DNA of 25,275 bases from a virus. A program made the position numbers and the translations under genes. The notes beneath the pieces were generated by a model, which did not search any database, was not told the DNA's origin, and saw only the letters and a list, made by a program, of their open reading frames with translations. Positions within the stretch are counted from its first letter, which is position 1. The number at the start of each line of letters is the position of its first letter. Of this stretch, positions 9,640 through 15,850 are shown one piece after another. The stretch is from the IMG/VR virus record IMGVR_UViG_3300042002_000093, positions 1 to 25,275 of that record; one strand, given 5' to 3'.

Positions 9640-9660
9640 GCGGTTCGGGAGGCACGAACA

Positions 9661-9686
9661 CGGCCCCCCACCGAAGCGGGGGGCCG
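9661..9686 (-). terminator. hairpin terminator after 9702-9893
   Basis: 9-bp stem CGGCCCCCC / GGGGGGCCG with an 8-base loop, between the stop of the Pro-rich ORF and the next promoter module. Confidence 0.7.
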
Positions 9687-9701
9687 TTGTCTCATGTGCT
9701 G

Positions 9702-9893
9702 CTACTGGGTGCCGCTCCACCGGCCGGGAGCGCGGGTTTCGTTGCCGCGCGGCCCGAGTCGCGGGTCACCGAACGGCATTTCCCACGGTGAGAGCACTGG
9801 CGCTTTCGGCGGGTGCGGTTGGATGTCGGATGCCCGCAAGTTCGGGCGCGGCGCCTCCGGCGGCCGGATACCGGCGGTGTCGTCGCGTGTCAC
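9702..9893 (-). CDS. proline-rich small protein (second part of amber-split gene)
   Basis: A 63-residue Pro/Arg-rich ORF from GTG 9893: MTRDDTAGIRPPEAPRPN and onward, ending GRWSGTQ. It lies in the same frame as the upstream 35-residue ORF, separated only by TAG and three sense codons, and has the same Pro-rich composition. There is no good ribosome site ahead of the GTG, so it would be made by reinitiation after the TAG, by amber readthrough, or not at all if the TAG is a recent mutation or sequencing error. A hairpin terminator follows. Function unknown; likely disordered. Confidence 0.55.
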   Translation of the reverse strand: MTRDDTAGIRPPEAPRPNLRASDIQPHPPKAPVLSPWEMPFGDPRLGPRGNETRAPGRWSGTQ

Positions 9894-9902
9894 CAGCGGC
9901 GC

Positions 9903-10010
9903 CTACGGCTTCGGCTGGACGGGGTTCGACGGCGGCGGCTTCGGTCGGTCGGTGGGGCGTCCGGTGTCGGTGCCCGGCTTCGGGTGCGATCCTGCGCCAG
10001 CTCGATACAT
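9903..10010 (-). CDS. proline-rich 35-residue leader ORF (first part of amber-split gene)
   Basis: ORF from ATG 10010 reading MYRAGAGSHPKPGTDTGRP and ending PSNPVQPKP before TAG. The ribosome site GGGAG lies 6 bases upstream, right after a promoter module, so this is the start that ribosomes should use. A nearby ATG at 10015 in another frame is only one base from GGGAG. In-frame coding continues after the TAG (GTG 9893). The whole frame without the stop would be about 102 residues. Confidence 0.6.
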   Translation of the reverse strand: MYRAGAGSHPKPGTDTGRPTDRPKPPPSNPVQPKP

Positions 10011-10025
10011 TGCATACTCCCTTTT

Positions 10026-10052
10026 GTTGTTTGCGGTCATAAAACATATCAC
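10026..10052 (-). promoter_or_regulatory. promoter/leader module (divergent copy) for 9903-10010
   Basis: GTGATATGTT, TTATGAC, CGCAAACAAC on the minus strand. The -10 differs (TATGTT) and the last base of the box is C, but the 7-base spacing is kept. It abuts the hairpin that ends the upstream transcript. Confidence 0.65.
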
Positions 10053-10080
10053 GCGGGCGGTGCGGTGACGCACCGCCCGC
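10053..10080 (-). terminator. hairpin terminator after 10087-10416
   Basis: Perfect 11-bp stem GCGGGCGGTGC / GCACCGCCCGC with a 6-base loop, 6 bases after the stop codon and directly joined to the next promoter module. Confidence 0.75.
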
Positions 10081-10086
10081 GCCCGT

Positions 10087-10416
10087 TCACCTTGCGGCGA
10101 CGAGCGATCGAATGTGGCGCTTGGCGCGCTCGGAACGTTCGGCGTAGGGGAGCGTCATGGGGTGCCCGGGGGCGCCGGTGGTGTCGAAGATGTCGGGGAG
10201 TTCGGCGATGCGGGCGATGGTGCCGACCAGTGCTTGCACTTCGGCGGCGACGTGCTCGGTGAGCGCGGCGTCGGCGTACTCGATGACGGCGCGCTGTGCG
10301 CGGACGGCTTCGGCCCACAGGATGTCGGAGCCGGGGTTGCGGGTGCACGCGCGGACGGCGACGGGGAGGTAGTCGAGCGCGGCGGAGAACTCGGTATCGG
10401 TGGTGAGGGCGGCCAT
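10087..10416 (-). CDS. unknown accessory protein, 109 residues
   Basis: Not recognised. It begins MAALTTDTEFSAALDYLPVA and looks mainly helical and soluble; it ends with the basic stretch YAERSERAKRHIRSLVAAR. ATG 10416 follows the stop of the small membrane-protein gene by 9 bases, with GGAG spaced 6 bases away, so both are on one transcript from the module at 10604-10630. A terminator follows. Pairing of a one-segment membrane peptide with a small soluble helical protein is noted, but nothing shows that they interact. Confidence 0.75.
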   Translation of the reverse strand: MAALTTDTEFSAALDYLPVAVRACTRNPGSDILWAEAVRAQRAVIEYADAALTEHVAAEVQALVGTIARIAELPDIFDTTGAPGHPMTLPYAERSERAKRHIRSLVAAR

Positions 10417-10425
10417 GGCGGACTC

Positions 10426-10593
10426 CTAGCGGTTGCGGCCAGCGCGGCGGGTGACGGCGGCGGTAGCGATGATGACGGTGGCGGCGTAGGCGCCGATGAT
10501 GGCGAAGGCGGTGGGGTGGTCGGTGATCGCGCCGGGGATGGCGGCCACGAAGTCGAAGAGGTGGGACCACGTGGTGGTGATCGTGTCGAGCAT
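10426..10593 (-). CDS. small single-pass membrane protein, 55 residues
   Basis: ORF from ATG 10593 reading MLDTITTTWSHLFDFVAAIP and ending TRRAGRNR. A hydrophobic segment at about residues 27-47 (FAIIGAYAATVIIATAAV) is followed by a basic tail, which predicts one membrane span with the C terminus inside. The ribosome site GGGAGG is placed right behind a promoter module, the best support that it is real. It is the first gene of a two-gene cassette. A holin-like or membrane-anchoring role is possible but unsupported. Confidence 0.75.
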   Translation of the reverse strand: MLDTITTTWSHLFDFVAAIPGAITDHPTAFAIIGAYAATVIIATAAVTRRAGRNR

Positions 10594-10603
10594 GGGAACC
10601 TCC

Positions 10604-10630
10604 CTTGTTTGCGTATGGGTATCGTATCAC
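10604..10630 (-). promoter_or_regulatory. 27-bp promoter/leader module for 10426-10593
   Basis: GTGATACGAT, ACCCATA, CGCAAACAAG on the minus strand. The -35 position is occupied by the stem of the preceding hairpin, so the promoter must work through its extended -10. Confidence 0.8.
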
Positions 10631-10639
10631 AAGGGGTTA

Positions 10640-10660
10640 GGGGGCCGCGTACCGGCCCCC
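10640..10660 (-). terminator. hairpin terminator after 10674-12158
   Basis: 7-bp stem GGGGGCC / GGCCCCC with a 7-base loop, 13 bases after the stop of the Cys-rich protein gene and only 9 bases ahead of the next promoter module. Confidence 0.65.
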
Positions 10661-10673
10661 TCCGATCGGATCG

Positions 10674-12158
10674 CTACGACTTCAACAGCTTCGCGTCCTC
10701 GCACGGGTACGTGACGCCCGGGTGATCCGGGGCCACGAGCTTCACCAGCTTCGAGCACGCGGCGCACACGATGAAGTCGCCGCCGCCGATGCGGGCGTTG
10801 ATGGGCCGGTGGCGCTGGGCGATGGCGTCGAGCTTCGCGCGGTACTCCCGCGCGCAGTCCTCGCACTGGCCGAACGTGCACGAGCAATTCGGGTTCGACG
10901 CGATGGGCGCGAACGACGGGGCCTCCGCATCGGCGGCGGCGAGCGCGTCGGAGGCCATGGCGGCGCGGTCGGCGTCCTCACGGGCGGCCAGCGCGGCGGC
11001 GGCCGCGGCTTCGGCGCCGTGGCGCACACACGTGGTTTCGCCGGGCTCGGCGTCGGCGTAGCACGTGAACACGGTGCACTTTCCGGCGGCGGCCGCCGCG
11101 GCAAGGAACGTTCCCCACGCGTCGTCGGCGGCGAGCCGGTCGGCGGCGGCGCCCGTCTCTTCGAAGCGGTCGGCGGCCACCATGTATGCCTTGCGGGCGT
11201 CGTCGTAGGCGGGGAGCGGCGTGCCCTCGCCGTCGCCGTGCACGGTGGCCGTCCACCATGCGGCGCCCAAGCGGGTGTTGTGCTCGACGTGCTCGCCGCG
11301 CTTGATGCACGGGTAGCCGATGCCGTCGACAGTGGTGCGCTCGCCGCAAGCCGTGTCGTCGTCCTCGATGTCGTCGCGCAAGTCGTGCTCGGGGCAGTAG
11401 GCGCGGTAGGGGTCGGTGGTGTTCTCGCACCCGAAGATGAGGCACCGGTCAATGGCGTCGGCGGCGTCGCGGTACCGCTCGTAGGCGGCTTCGGCGGCCG
11501 CGTCGGCGGCGTCGTCGGTGACGGCCGCGGCGCGGTCGGCGGTGTACTTGGCTTCGCGGTAGGCGAGTTCGTAGGCGCGCTGGCGCTCGTGCTCGGTGGG
11601 CTCGGCGTCGGCGATGGGGTCCACCCATGCGCCGTCGCCGTCGGCGGCGTCGTGGTCGAAGAACTCGAAGGATTCCACGGTGTCGTAGGCGACTTGGCGG
11701 CGGCGTCCGGTGATGAAGGCAGCGACCATCGCGCCGTCGGTGCCGGTGCCCGCGATGGTGCCCGTGATGGTTTCGCCGCTCGACGTGTAGAGCTGGACAT
11801 CGGTTCCGGCCGGGAGCGCGGCGAGGGCGGTGGCGTAGGTGGGGGCGGCCGGGGCCGCGGGGGCGGCGTTCTTGGCGTCCTCGATGGCGCGGAGGGCGGC
11901 CCGCTCGCAGTTCTTGCACAGCTTGCGGCCGGTGGCTTCGCATGAGGCGCGGGCGTCTTCGAGGGCGGCGGTGAGGTCGGCATTGGCGGTGAGGATATTC
12001 ATGCGGTGGGCGGAGCGGGTGAGGGCGCTGCAAGCGCTGTTGGCGTAGTAGCCGACGACGCCGGTGGTGGCGGAGTTGTCGGTGGCGGGGCCGGTGGTGC
12101 GCTCGGGGATGCCTTGGATGTGGGTGGTGGCCCGGGTGGCACAGATGATGTACGGCAT
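10674..12158 (-). CDS. large Cys-rich accessory protein with repeated C4-C10-C2-H fingers
   Basis: A 494-residue protein of unknown family, the largest of the accessory block. It has several probable metal sites: C73, C81, C84; C239-C244-C255-H258; C271, C284, H290, H293; C361-C366-C377-H380; C425, C427, C432, C435; and C465, C468, C486. The second and fourth have exactly the same C-x4-C-x10-C-x2-H spacing and a shared CxxF core (CLIFGC and CTVFTC), so they look like copies of one finger. Ala/Asp-rich helices separate them. A beta-rich segment spans about 115-168. ATG 12158 follows a promoter module and AGAGG. A nucleic-acid or protein-binding scaffold is inferred from the fingers only. Confidence 0.8.
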   Translation of the reverse strand: MPYIICATRATTHIQGIPERTTGPATDNSATTGVVGYYANSACSALTRSAHRMNILTANADLTAALEDARASCEATGRKLCKNCERAALRAIEDAKNAAPAAPAAPTYATALAALPAGTDVQLYTSSGETITGTIAGTGTDGAMVAAFITGRRRQVAYDTVESFEFFDHDAADGDGAWVDPIADAEPTEHERQRAYELAYREAKYTADRAAAVTDDAADAAAEAAYERYRDAADAIDRCLIFGCENTTDPYRAYCPEHDLRDDIEDDDTACGERTTVDGIGYPCIKRGEHVEHNTRLGAAWWTATVHGDGEGTPLPAYDDARKAYMVAADRFEETGAAADRLAADDAWGTFLAAAAAAGKCTVFTCYADAEPGETTCVRHGAEAAAAAALAAREDADRAAMASDALAAADAEAPSFAPIASNPNCSCTFGQCEDCAREYRAKLDAIAQRHRPINARIGGGDFIVCAACSKLVKLVAPDHPGVTYPCEDAKLLKS

Positions 12159-12172
12159 GGCCTAACCTCTTT

Positions 12173-12199
12173 CTTGTTTGCGTACTAGTACTGTAACAC
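12173..12199 (-). promoter_or_regulatory. 27-bp promoter/leader module for 10674-12158
   Basis: GTGTTACAGT, ACTAGTA, CGCAAACAAG on the minus strand, with the -10 variant TACAGT. The ribosome site AGAGG follows the box. Confidence 0.78.
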
Positions 12200-12219
12200 A
12201 CTGGGTTGAGGGCATGGCA

Positions 12220-12249
12220 CCGGCCCCCCACCATACGGTGGGGGGCCGG
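12220..12249 (-). terminator. hairpin terminator after 12261-12875
   Basis: Perfect 13-bp stem CCGGCCCCCCACC / GGTGGGGGGCCGG with a 4-base ATAC loop, ending the four-gene cassette that starts at 14478. Confidence 0.75.
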
Positions 12250-12260
12250 ATGTCCAGGGC

Positions 12261-12875
12261 TTACGCCGCGGCCACGAGCCACGCCCGAGCCGCGGCGCGG
12301 CGCCGCTCGATGCGCTCGCGCTGGCGGTTCGCGAGGGCCCGCCACTCGCGGCCGGAGCGCCGGAGCCGTTCGGGGAGCGGGGCGGCGTAGGCGGCGTAGT
12401 CGTATCCCACCAGGCGCCCGTCACGGCGGGCGCCGTTGAGTATCCCGGCGAGGAGCACGGTGCCCTCCTCGATGCGCTGTTCGATGGCCGAGTTGCGGGC
12501 GGCGTCGGCGTGGCCGTCGCGGGCGATGTCGGTGAGCGCGTCGGCAAGCTCGCCGACGGTGCTGAGGAGCCGCCACGTTCCGGCTCCGTTGGCGGTGGCG
12601 AGGTTCGAGCGGATGGCGCCGATGTGTCGCCACGCGGTGATCGCGTCGGCGTCGGCGGCGGCGAGGTGGCCGATGGAGCGCGCGCCGCGCGGGTACTCGT
12701 GGAACAGGCGGTAGTAGCGGAGACCGCCGGAGCCGAGCGGCCAGCGCGCGGCGGAGGCGATGAGGTCGGCGATGTAGGCGTGGTCGTGGCCGCGCTGTGC
12801 CAGGAGCGCGCGTTCGGCGTCGGTGACGCCGAGCGTGGCGAGTCGGGCGAACTGTGCGGAGGTGGGGAACCTCAT
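12261..12875 (-). CDS. unknown accessory protein, 204 residues, basic C terminus
   Basis: Not recognised. It starts MRFPTSAQFARLATLGVTDA and is mostly helical; the end (about 165-204) is strongly basic with many Arg (RLRRSGREW, NRQRERIERRRAAARAW) and could bind nucleic acid. It has no Cys cluster or membrane segment. ATG 12875 has AAGGA upstream, 17 bases after the preceding stop. It is the last gene of a four-gene cassette driven by the module at 14494-14520, followed by a strong hairpin. Confidence 0.75.
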   Translation of the reverse strand: MRFPTSAQFARLATLGVTDAERALLAQRGHDHAYIADLIASAARWPLGSGGLRYYRLFHEYPRGARSIGHLAAADADAITAWRHIGAIRSNLATANGAGTWRLLSTVGELADALTDIARDGHADAARNSAIEQRIEEGTVLLAGILNGARRDGRLVGYDYAAYAAPLPERLRRSGREWRALANRQRERIERRRAAARAWLVAAA

Positions 12876-12892
12876 GGGTGTGTCCTTACTGG

Positions 12893-13258
12893 CTAGAGGG
12901 CGTTGAGGTGGATAAGGGTGTAGCGGAGGCGTTCGAGTTGGTTGTCAGCGTCGGCGAAGCGGCGCCGGATGTCATCGAGGCGTTCGGGGGCGATGGTGAT
13001 GGAGTCGAAGGTGGACGCGGTGGTGAGCGCGTCGCGGAGCCGTACGTGGTCGGTGACGGCGCGCGGGAGCGCTTTGAGTGCGTGCTCGGCGTGCATCCGC
13101 TCGGCCGGGTCGGTGAGGACGGCGGCGGCGGCCACGAGGTCGGCGTAGATGTCATCGGCGACGGCTTTGATGGGCAACGCGATGGCGTCGAGCACGCCGC
13201 CGGAGGGCGGGAGCCGGTCGGCGGCCGCGGCGGCGCGGATGTAGTGGTTCACGAGCAT
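12893..13258 (-). CDS. unknown accessory protein, 121 residues
   Basis: Not recognised. It starts MLVNHYIRAAAAADRLPPSG and appears all-helical, with a charged C-terminal half (APERLDDIRRRFADADNQLE) that may form a coiled coil. ATG 13258 follows GGAAGG at a suitable distance and comes after an intercistronic hairpin (13278-13304) with no promoter module. It is therefore probably expressed by read-through from upstream or from a processed message. Confidence 0.75.
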   Translation of the reverse strand: MLVNHYIRAAAAADRLPPSGGVLDAIALPIKAVADDIYADLVAAAAVLTDPAERMHAEHALKALPRAVTDHVRLRDALTTASTFDSITIAPERLDDIRRRFADADNQLERLRYTLIHLNAL

Positions 13259-13277
13259 GTGGTGTTCCTTCCGTTCG

Positions 13278-13304
13278 GGGCCCGGCGCGGGATGCGCCGG
13301 GCCC
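13278..13304 (-). terminator. intercistronic hairpin between 13312-13947 and 12893-13258
   Basis: Perfect 11-bp stem GGGCCCGGCGC / GCGCCGGGCCC with a 5-base loop, just after a stop codon. No promoter follows before the next gene, so it is either a leaky terminator or an mRNA end-protecting/processing hairpin. Confidence 0.6.
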
Positions 13305-13311
13305 TGGTGGG

Positions 13312-13947
13312 CTACTTGGGGTCGGTGACGCCGAGGAGTTCGGCGAGCTGTTCGAGGGGGACGCGGGCGGGCGCGCCATCGCTGTATGAGTCGTAGGTGA
13401 ACCCGGAATCGGCCCCGAACCGGGCTTGCCACGCGGTGAGTGCCTGGTCGTAAACGCCGCGGAGGCGTTCGCGCTCGGCGCGCTGGTGTTCGCGCTCGGC
13501 GGCTTCGGCGGCCTCACGCCGGTCGTAGGCGGCCACGACGGGGCGCCAGCGGCCGTGAAGCTGGCGCGGTTCGATGACGGTGAGGCGCGCCCCGCCGGGG
13601 GTTTCCTTCGCGAGCGCGGCCACGGTCTCGGGGGTGAGGGTGTGGGGGTCGTCCAGGCAGGAGAACCACAGTGCCATTTCATCGGCGGAGTGGTCGCGCT
13701 TGTCGGTGTCGTAGGTGGATTCGGCGACAAAGGCGAGGAGTCCCCACCACTGGGAGTCGTACGACCCCCCGCCGCGGCGGCCGGGCCGGGTGGCCTCCGT
13801 GCGCTTCCACGTGTGGGTGTTGTTGAAGCGGTGCACGGAGTGCTCCCACAGTGTGGAGGTGTCGAGCACGATGGCGGCGCGGTAGCCGCCGGAGGCGCCC
13901 GCGCGGTAGGCGAGGAGTTCGCCGGTCTTGATTTCCTTGCGTTGCAT
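13312..13947 (-). CDS. unknown accessory protein with central coiled coil, 211 residues
   Basis: Not firmly recognised. It starts MQRKEIKTGELLAYRAGASG, a short beta-rich N-terminal domain with YRAAIVLDT, then an Arg/Gly-rich loop, a segment with SQWWGLLAF, and a charged helix at about 150-180 (RREAAEAAEREHQRAERER) that is a likely coiled coil. The opening KEIKxGxxYAY-type pattern resembles small uncharacterised actinophage proteins. ATG 13947 has GAGAGGA upstream. It lies second in the cassette, between two intercistronic hairpins. The start at 13983 is rejected because it has no ribosome site and reads into the hairpin. Confidence 0.75.
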   Translation of the reverse strand: MQRKEIKTGELLAYRAGASGGYRAAIVLDTSTLWEHSVHRFNNTHTWKRTEATRPGRRGGGSYDSQWWGLLAFVAESTYDTDKRDHSADEMALWFSCLDDPHTLTPETVAALAKETPGGARLTVIEPRQLHGRWRPVVAAYDRREAAEAAEREHQRAERERLRGVYDQALTAWQARFGADSGFTYDSYSDGAPARVPLEQLAELLGVTDPK

Positions 13948-13967
13948 GGTGATCCTCTCGGGTAGGT

Positions 13968-13997
13968 GGCCGGGCGCCCCCATCGTTGCGCCCGGCC
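13968..13997 (-). terminator. intercistronic hairpin between 14008-14478 and 13312-13947
   Basis: Perfect 10-bp stem GGCCGGGCGC / GCGCCCGGCC with a 10-base loop after the stop of the first cassette gene. It has no T-tract and no promoter follows it. Confidence 0.55.
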
Positions 13998-14007
13998 GGG
14001 TGCGGGT

Positions 14008-14478
14008 TTAGGCGGCGAGCGCGAGCATGTGGCGCTCGACTTCGGCCAGCTCGGCGTTGAGCTGTTCGAGTTCGTCTTGGCGGGCGGCGAGGGTGCGGTA
14101 TTCGGTGAGGTCGGTGGCGTCCAGGAGGGCGCGGGCGGCGGCGACGCGTTCGAGGGCGCGGGCCATGGCGCGCTTGTAGTAGTCGGTGGCGTCGATGCGG
14201 GCGGCGGCGCTCGCGGCGCGGGAGACTCGCGCCTTGGCGACGGCGGCGGCGCCGGGGATGAGGGCGTAGGAGCCGCGGGTGATGACCTCGCGCACTTCGT
14301 TGCCCCAGCGGTCGCGGGCGCCGGTGATGCGCCAGGCGATGAACCACACGCGGCCTTCGCCGGGGTCGGTGGTCACGTCGGCGATGACGCGGCGGCCGGA
14401 GTTGGGGGTGGCGAAGTAGGTGCGCGTCCAGGAGTGGGGGCGGTCGGTGGCTTTCCAGGGCTTCGCGGTCGCGATCAT
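14008..14478 (-). CDS. unknown accessory protein, 156 residues, C-terminal coiled coil
   Basis: Not recognised. It starts MIATAKPWKATDRPHSWTRT. The N-terminal part (about 20-75) looks like a small beta domain (RRVIADVTTD, GRVWFIAWRI, EVITRGSYALIP). The C-terminal half is helical and ends with heptad-like RQDELEQLNAELAEVERHML, a good coiled-coil candidate. ATG 14478 follows a promoter module with TGGAG about 9 bases upstream. First gene of a four-gene cassette. It diverges from the plus-strand gene at 14605. Confidence 0.78.
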   Translation of the reverse strand: MIATAKPWKATDRPHSWTRTYFATPNSGRRVIADVTTDPGEGRVWFIAWRITGARDRWGNEVREVITRGSYALIPGAAAVAKARVSRAASAAARIDATDYYKRAMARALERVAAARALLDATDLTEYRTLAARQDELEQLNAELAEVERHMLALAA

Positions 14479-14493
14479 CGTGGCGGCTCCATT

Positions 14494-14520
14494 CTTGTTT
14501 GCGTTTGAATAGCGTATCAC
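14494..14520 (-). promoter_or_regulatory. 27-bp promoter/leader module for 14008-14478
   Basis: GTGATACGCT, ATTCAAA, CGCAAACAAG on the minus strand, 14 bases behind the ATG. It is back-to-back with the plus-strand module at 14565-14591; about 44 bases separate them. Confidence 0.78.
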
Positions 14521-14564
14521 GGGGGAGGTGAGGGGGCGCACCGGGGGTCCGTCGACCGGAAGGC

Positions 14565-14591
14565 GTGTTACGCTAGCCTCACGCAAACAAG
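14565..14591 (+). promoter_or_regulatory. 27-bp promoter/leader module on plus strand for 14605-14931
   Basis: GTGTTACGCT, AGCCTCA, CGCAAACAAG, then GAGAGG and an ATG at 14605. It is the mirror-oriented copy of the leftward modules and shows that the element moves with the gene it serves and not with the operon. Confidence 0.8.
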
Positions 14592-14604
14592 AGAGGTTCC
14601 ATCG

Positions 14605-14931
14605 ATGAAGGTCTCATTTCACCAAGGCCCCAACGGTGTCGGCGTCGCCACCTACAACACCGACTGGCACGAGCGCGACGGCGTGCGGTTCTACCGCTCC
14701 ATCGCCGTCGAGCGCCACTTCACCCGCACACCGATGATGCGGCGCGAGGTGAGCATGTACCGCATCGTTGTCACCGAGCACCGCGCCGACGGCACCGCGC
14801 GCACCATCCGGCCCGGATACGGCATCCACACGTTCGCCGACGCGCTCGACGCGCTCGGCGCCGAGCTGCAAGCCGCCATCCGCGACGGGCTCGCCGCCAA
14901 GTCCGACTTGGAACGCCTCCCCATCGCGTAA
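14605..14931 (+). CDS. unknown rightward accessory protein, 108 residues
   Basis: One of only two plus-strand genes. It starts MKVSFHQGPNGVGVATYNTD and appears alpha/beta: beta-rich first half (GVRFYRSIAVERHF, MYRIVVTEHRADG) and a helical end (DALDALGAELQAAIRDGL). Not recognised. Support for being real is a promoter module, a good ribosome site (AGAGG) and a strong terminator downstream. It runs toward the leftward gene ending at 15069, and two facing terminators separate them. The opposite-strand ORFs here are shadows. Confidence 0.8.
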   Translation: MKVSFHQGPNGVGVATYNTDWHERDGVRFYRSIAVERHFTRTPMMRREVSMYRIVVTEHRADGTARTIRPGYGIHTFADALDALGAELQAAIRDGLAAKSDLERLPIA

Positions 14932-14953
14932 GATCACCGGCGGTAATCGACGC

Positions 14954-14989
14954 CGAAGGGGCCCCGGAGCACAAGCCGGGGCCCCTTCG
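14954..14989 (+). terminator. terminator of plus-strand gene 14605-14931
   Basis: Perfect 14-bp stem CGAAGGGGCCCCGG / CCGGGGCCCCTTCG with an 8-base loop, 22 bases after the stop. Confidence 0.75.
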
Positions 14990-15030
14990 CTGTGCCCGCC
15001 AGCGCGGCCGTGGAGGGCCGTGCACGGCGA

Positions 15031-15059
15031 AGCGCCCCCGGGGATATCCCGGGGGCGCT
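15031..15059 (-). terminator. hairpin terminator after 15069-15764
   Basis: Perfect 12-bp stem AGCGCCCCCGGG / CCCGGGGGCGCT with a 5-base loop, facing the plus-strand terminator at 14954-14989. Confidence 0.75.
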
Positions 15060-15068
15060 GGCGGTGTC

Positions 15069-15764
15069 TTAGAGGGTGACTCCGGCGCTTTCGAGGGCGT
15101 CGAGCCACCGGCGGTATGCGGCGCGCTCGCGGGCGTCGGATGAGGTGTTGTAAGCGCACGCCCACAAGCGGTCCACGGTGAAGTCCGCGAGCTGTTCGCG
15201 GGTGCCGGTGATGCGGAGGGAGCCGCGGGCGCCGCCGGGGGCGGTGTGGAGGCCGTCGAGCGCGTCGGTGTCGGCGATGATGTCGCGGAGGGCGGCGGGG
15301 AACGTGACGGTGACGGTGGGTTCGGCGTCCACGGGCGCGGGCTCCTCTTCGACGGCGGTGGTCGTGGGGCGGGGGAACTCGCCGTGAAGGTAGCGGACCC
15401 ACAGCGCCCACGCGGCGGTGTCGGCGTCGGCGTTGCCCATGCCCTCGCGGCGGAAGGTGTCGCACAGCGTGGAGTAGGTGGTGGGGTCGGCGCCGTCGTG
15501 GTCGGCGAGGGCGTGCACGAGGGCGATGCGCTCGGGGGTGGCGGTGTCGGCCGGGGCTTCGGTGCCGACCTCCGGGGCGTAGTTGAGCGAGTAGTGGAGT
15601 TCGAGGGCGCCATACATGGCGGGGTCGTGCTCGGCGAGGGCTTCGATGGCGGCGCGGAGCTGTGCTTTGTTCATCGTGGAGCGGCGGTTGATGTGGGCGG
15701 CGGTGGCGAGGCGGTAGAGGTCGGCGCGGGTGAGGGCTTCGAGGTTCATGGCGGTCGCGTTCAT
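15069..15764 (-). CDS. accessory protein with N-terminal SAP/Rho-N-like module (paralogue of 16250-16957)
   Basis: A 231-residue protein. Residues about 6-61 (from MNLEALTRADLYRLATAAHI) form a helix-extended-helix module of the SAP/Rho N-terminal type, with the conserved-looking MNKAQLRAAIEAL. By hand alignment 37 of 56 residues are identical to the start of the gene at 16250-16957. The remaining part differs: an acidic, Pro-rich linker (about 130-150) and a C-terminal domain with beta-rich VTVTFPAALRD and a helical end. ATG 15764 is preferred since GAAGGAG is 6 bases upstream; ATG 15749 is the alternative that aligns with the paralogue. Such modules often bind nucleic acid. Function unknown. 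Confidence 0.8.
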   Translation of the reverse strand: MNATAMNLEALTRADLYRLATAAHINRRSTMNKAQLRAAIEALAEHDPAMYGALELHYSLNYAPEVGTEAPADTATPERIALVHALADHDGADPTTYSTLCDTFRREGMGNADADTAAWALWVRYLHGEFPRPTTTAVEEEPAPVDAEPTVTVTFPAALRDIIADTDALDGLHTAPGGARGSLRITGTREQLADFTVDRLWACAYNTSSDARERAAYRRWLDALESAGVTL

Positions 15765-15778
15765 GGTTTTGCTCCTTC

Positions 15779-15805
15779 GTTGTTTGCGTACGAGTATCGT
15801 ATCAC
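15779..15805 (-). promoter_or_regulatory. 27-bp promoter/leader module for 15069-15764
   Basis: GTGATACGAT, ACTCGTA, CGCAAACAAC on the minus strand; the first 26 bases are identical to the modules at 9613 and 16971. The ribosome site GAAGGAG follows. Confidence 0.8.
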
Positions 15806-15819
15806 GGTCGAATCAGGGT

Positions 15820-15840
15820 GCCCGCCGGGGGGGGTCGGGC
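15820..15840 (-). terminator. weak hairpin after 15851-16189
   Basis: A short stem GCCCG / CGGGC around a G-rich loop, 10 bases after the stop and just ahead of the next promoter module. Its place matches the other terminators but the stem is only 5 bp. Confidence 0.35.
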
Positions 15841-15850
15841 GAACCGCGCC

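Noticed and set aside
9643-9659. GTTCG-N7-CGAAC dyad as a LexA/SOS box
   Set aside because: The actinobacterial box has CGAAC first and GTTCG second with a shorter centre; the order here is reversed.
10049-10630. Arg-rich 193-codon leftward ORF overlapping the small membrane-protein cassette
   Set aside because: Its composition is almost only Arg, His and Pro, a frame-shifted reading; it crosses a terminator and the promoter module.
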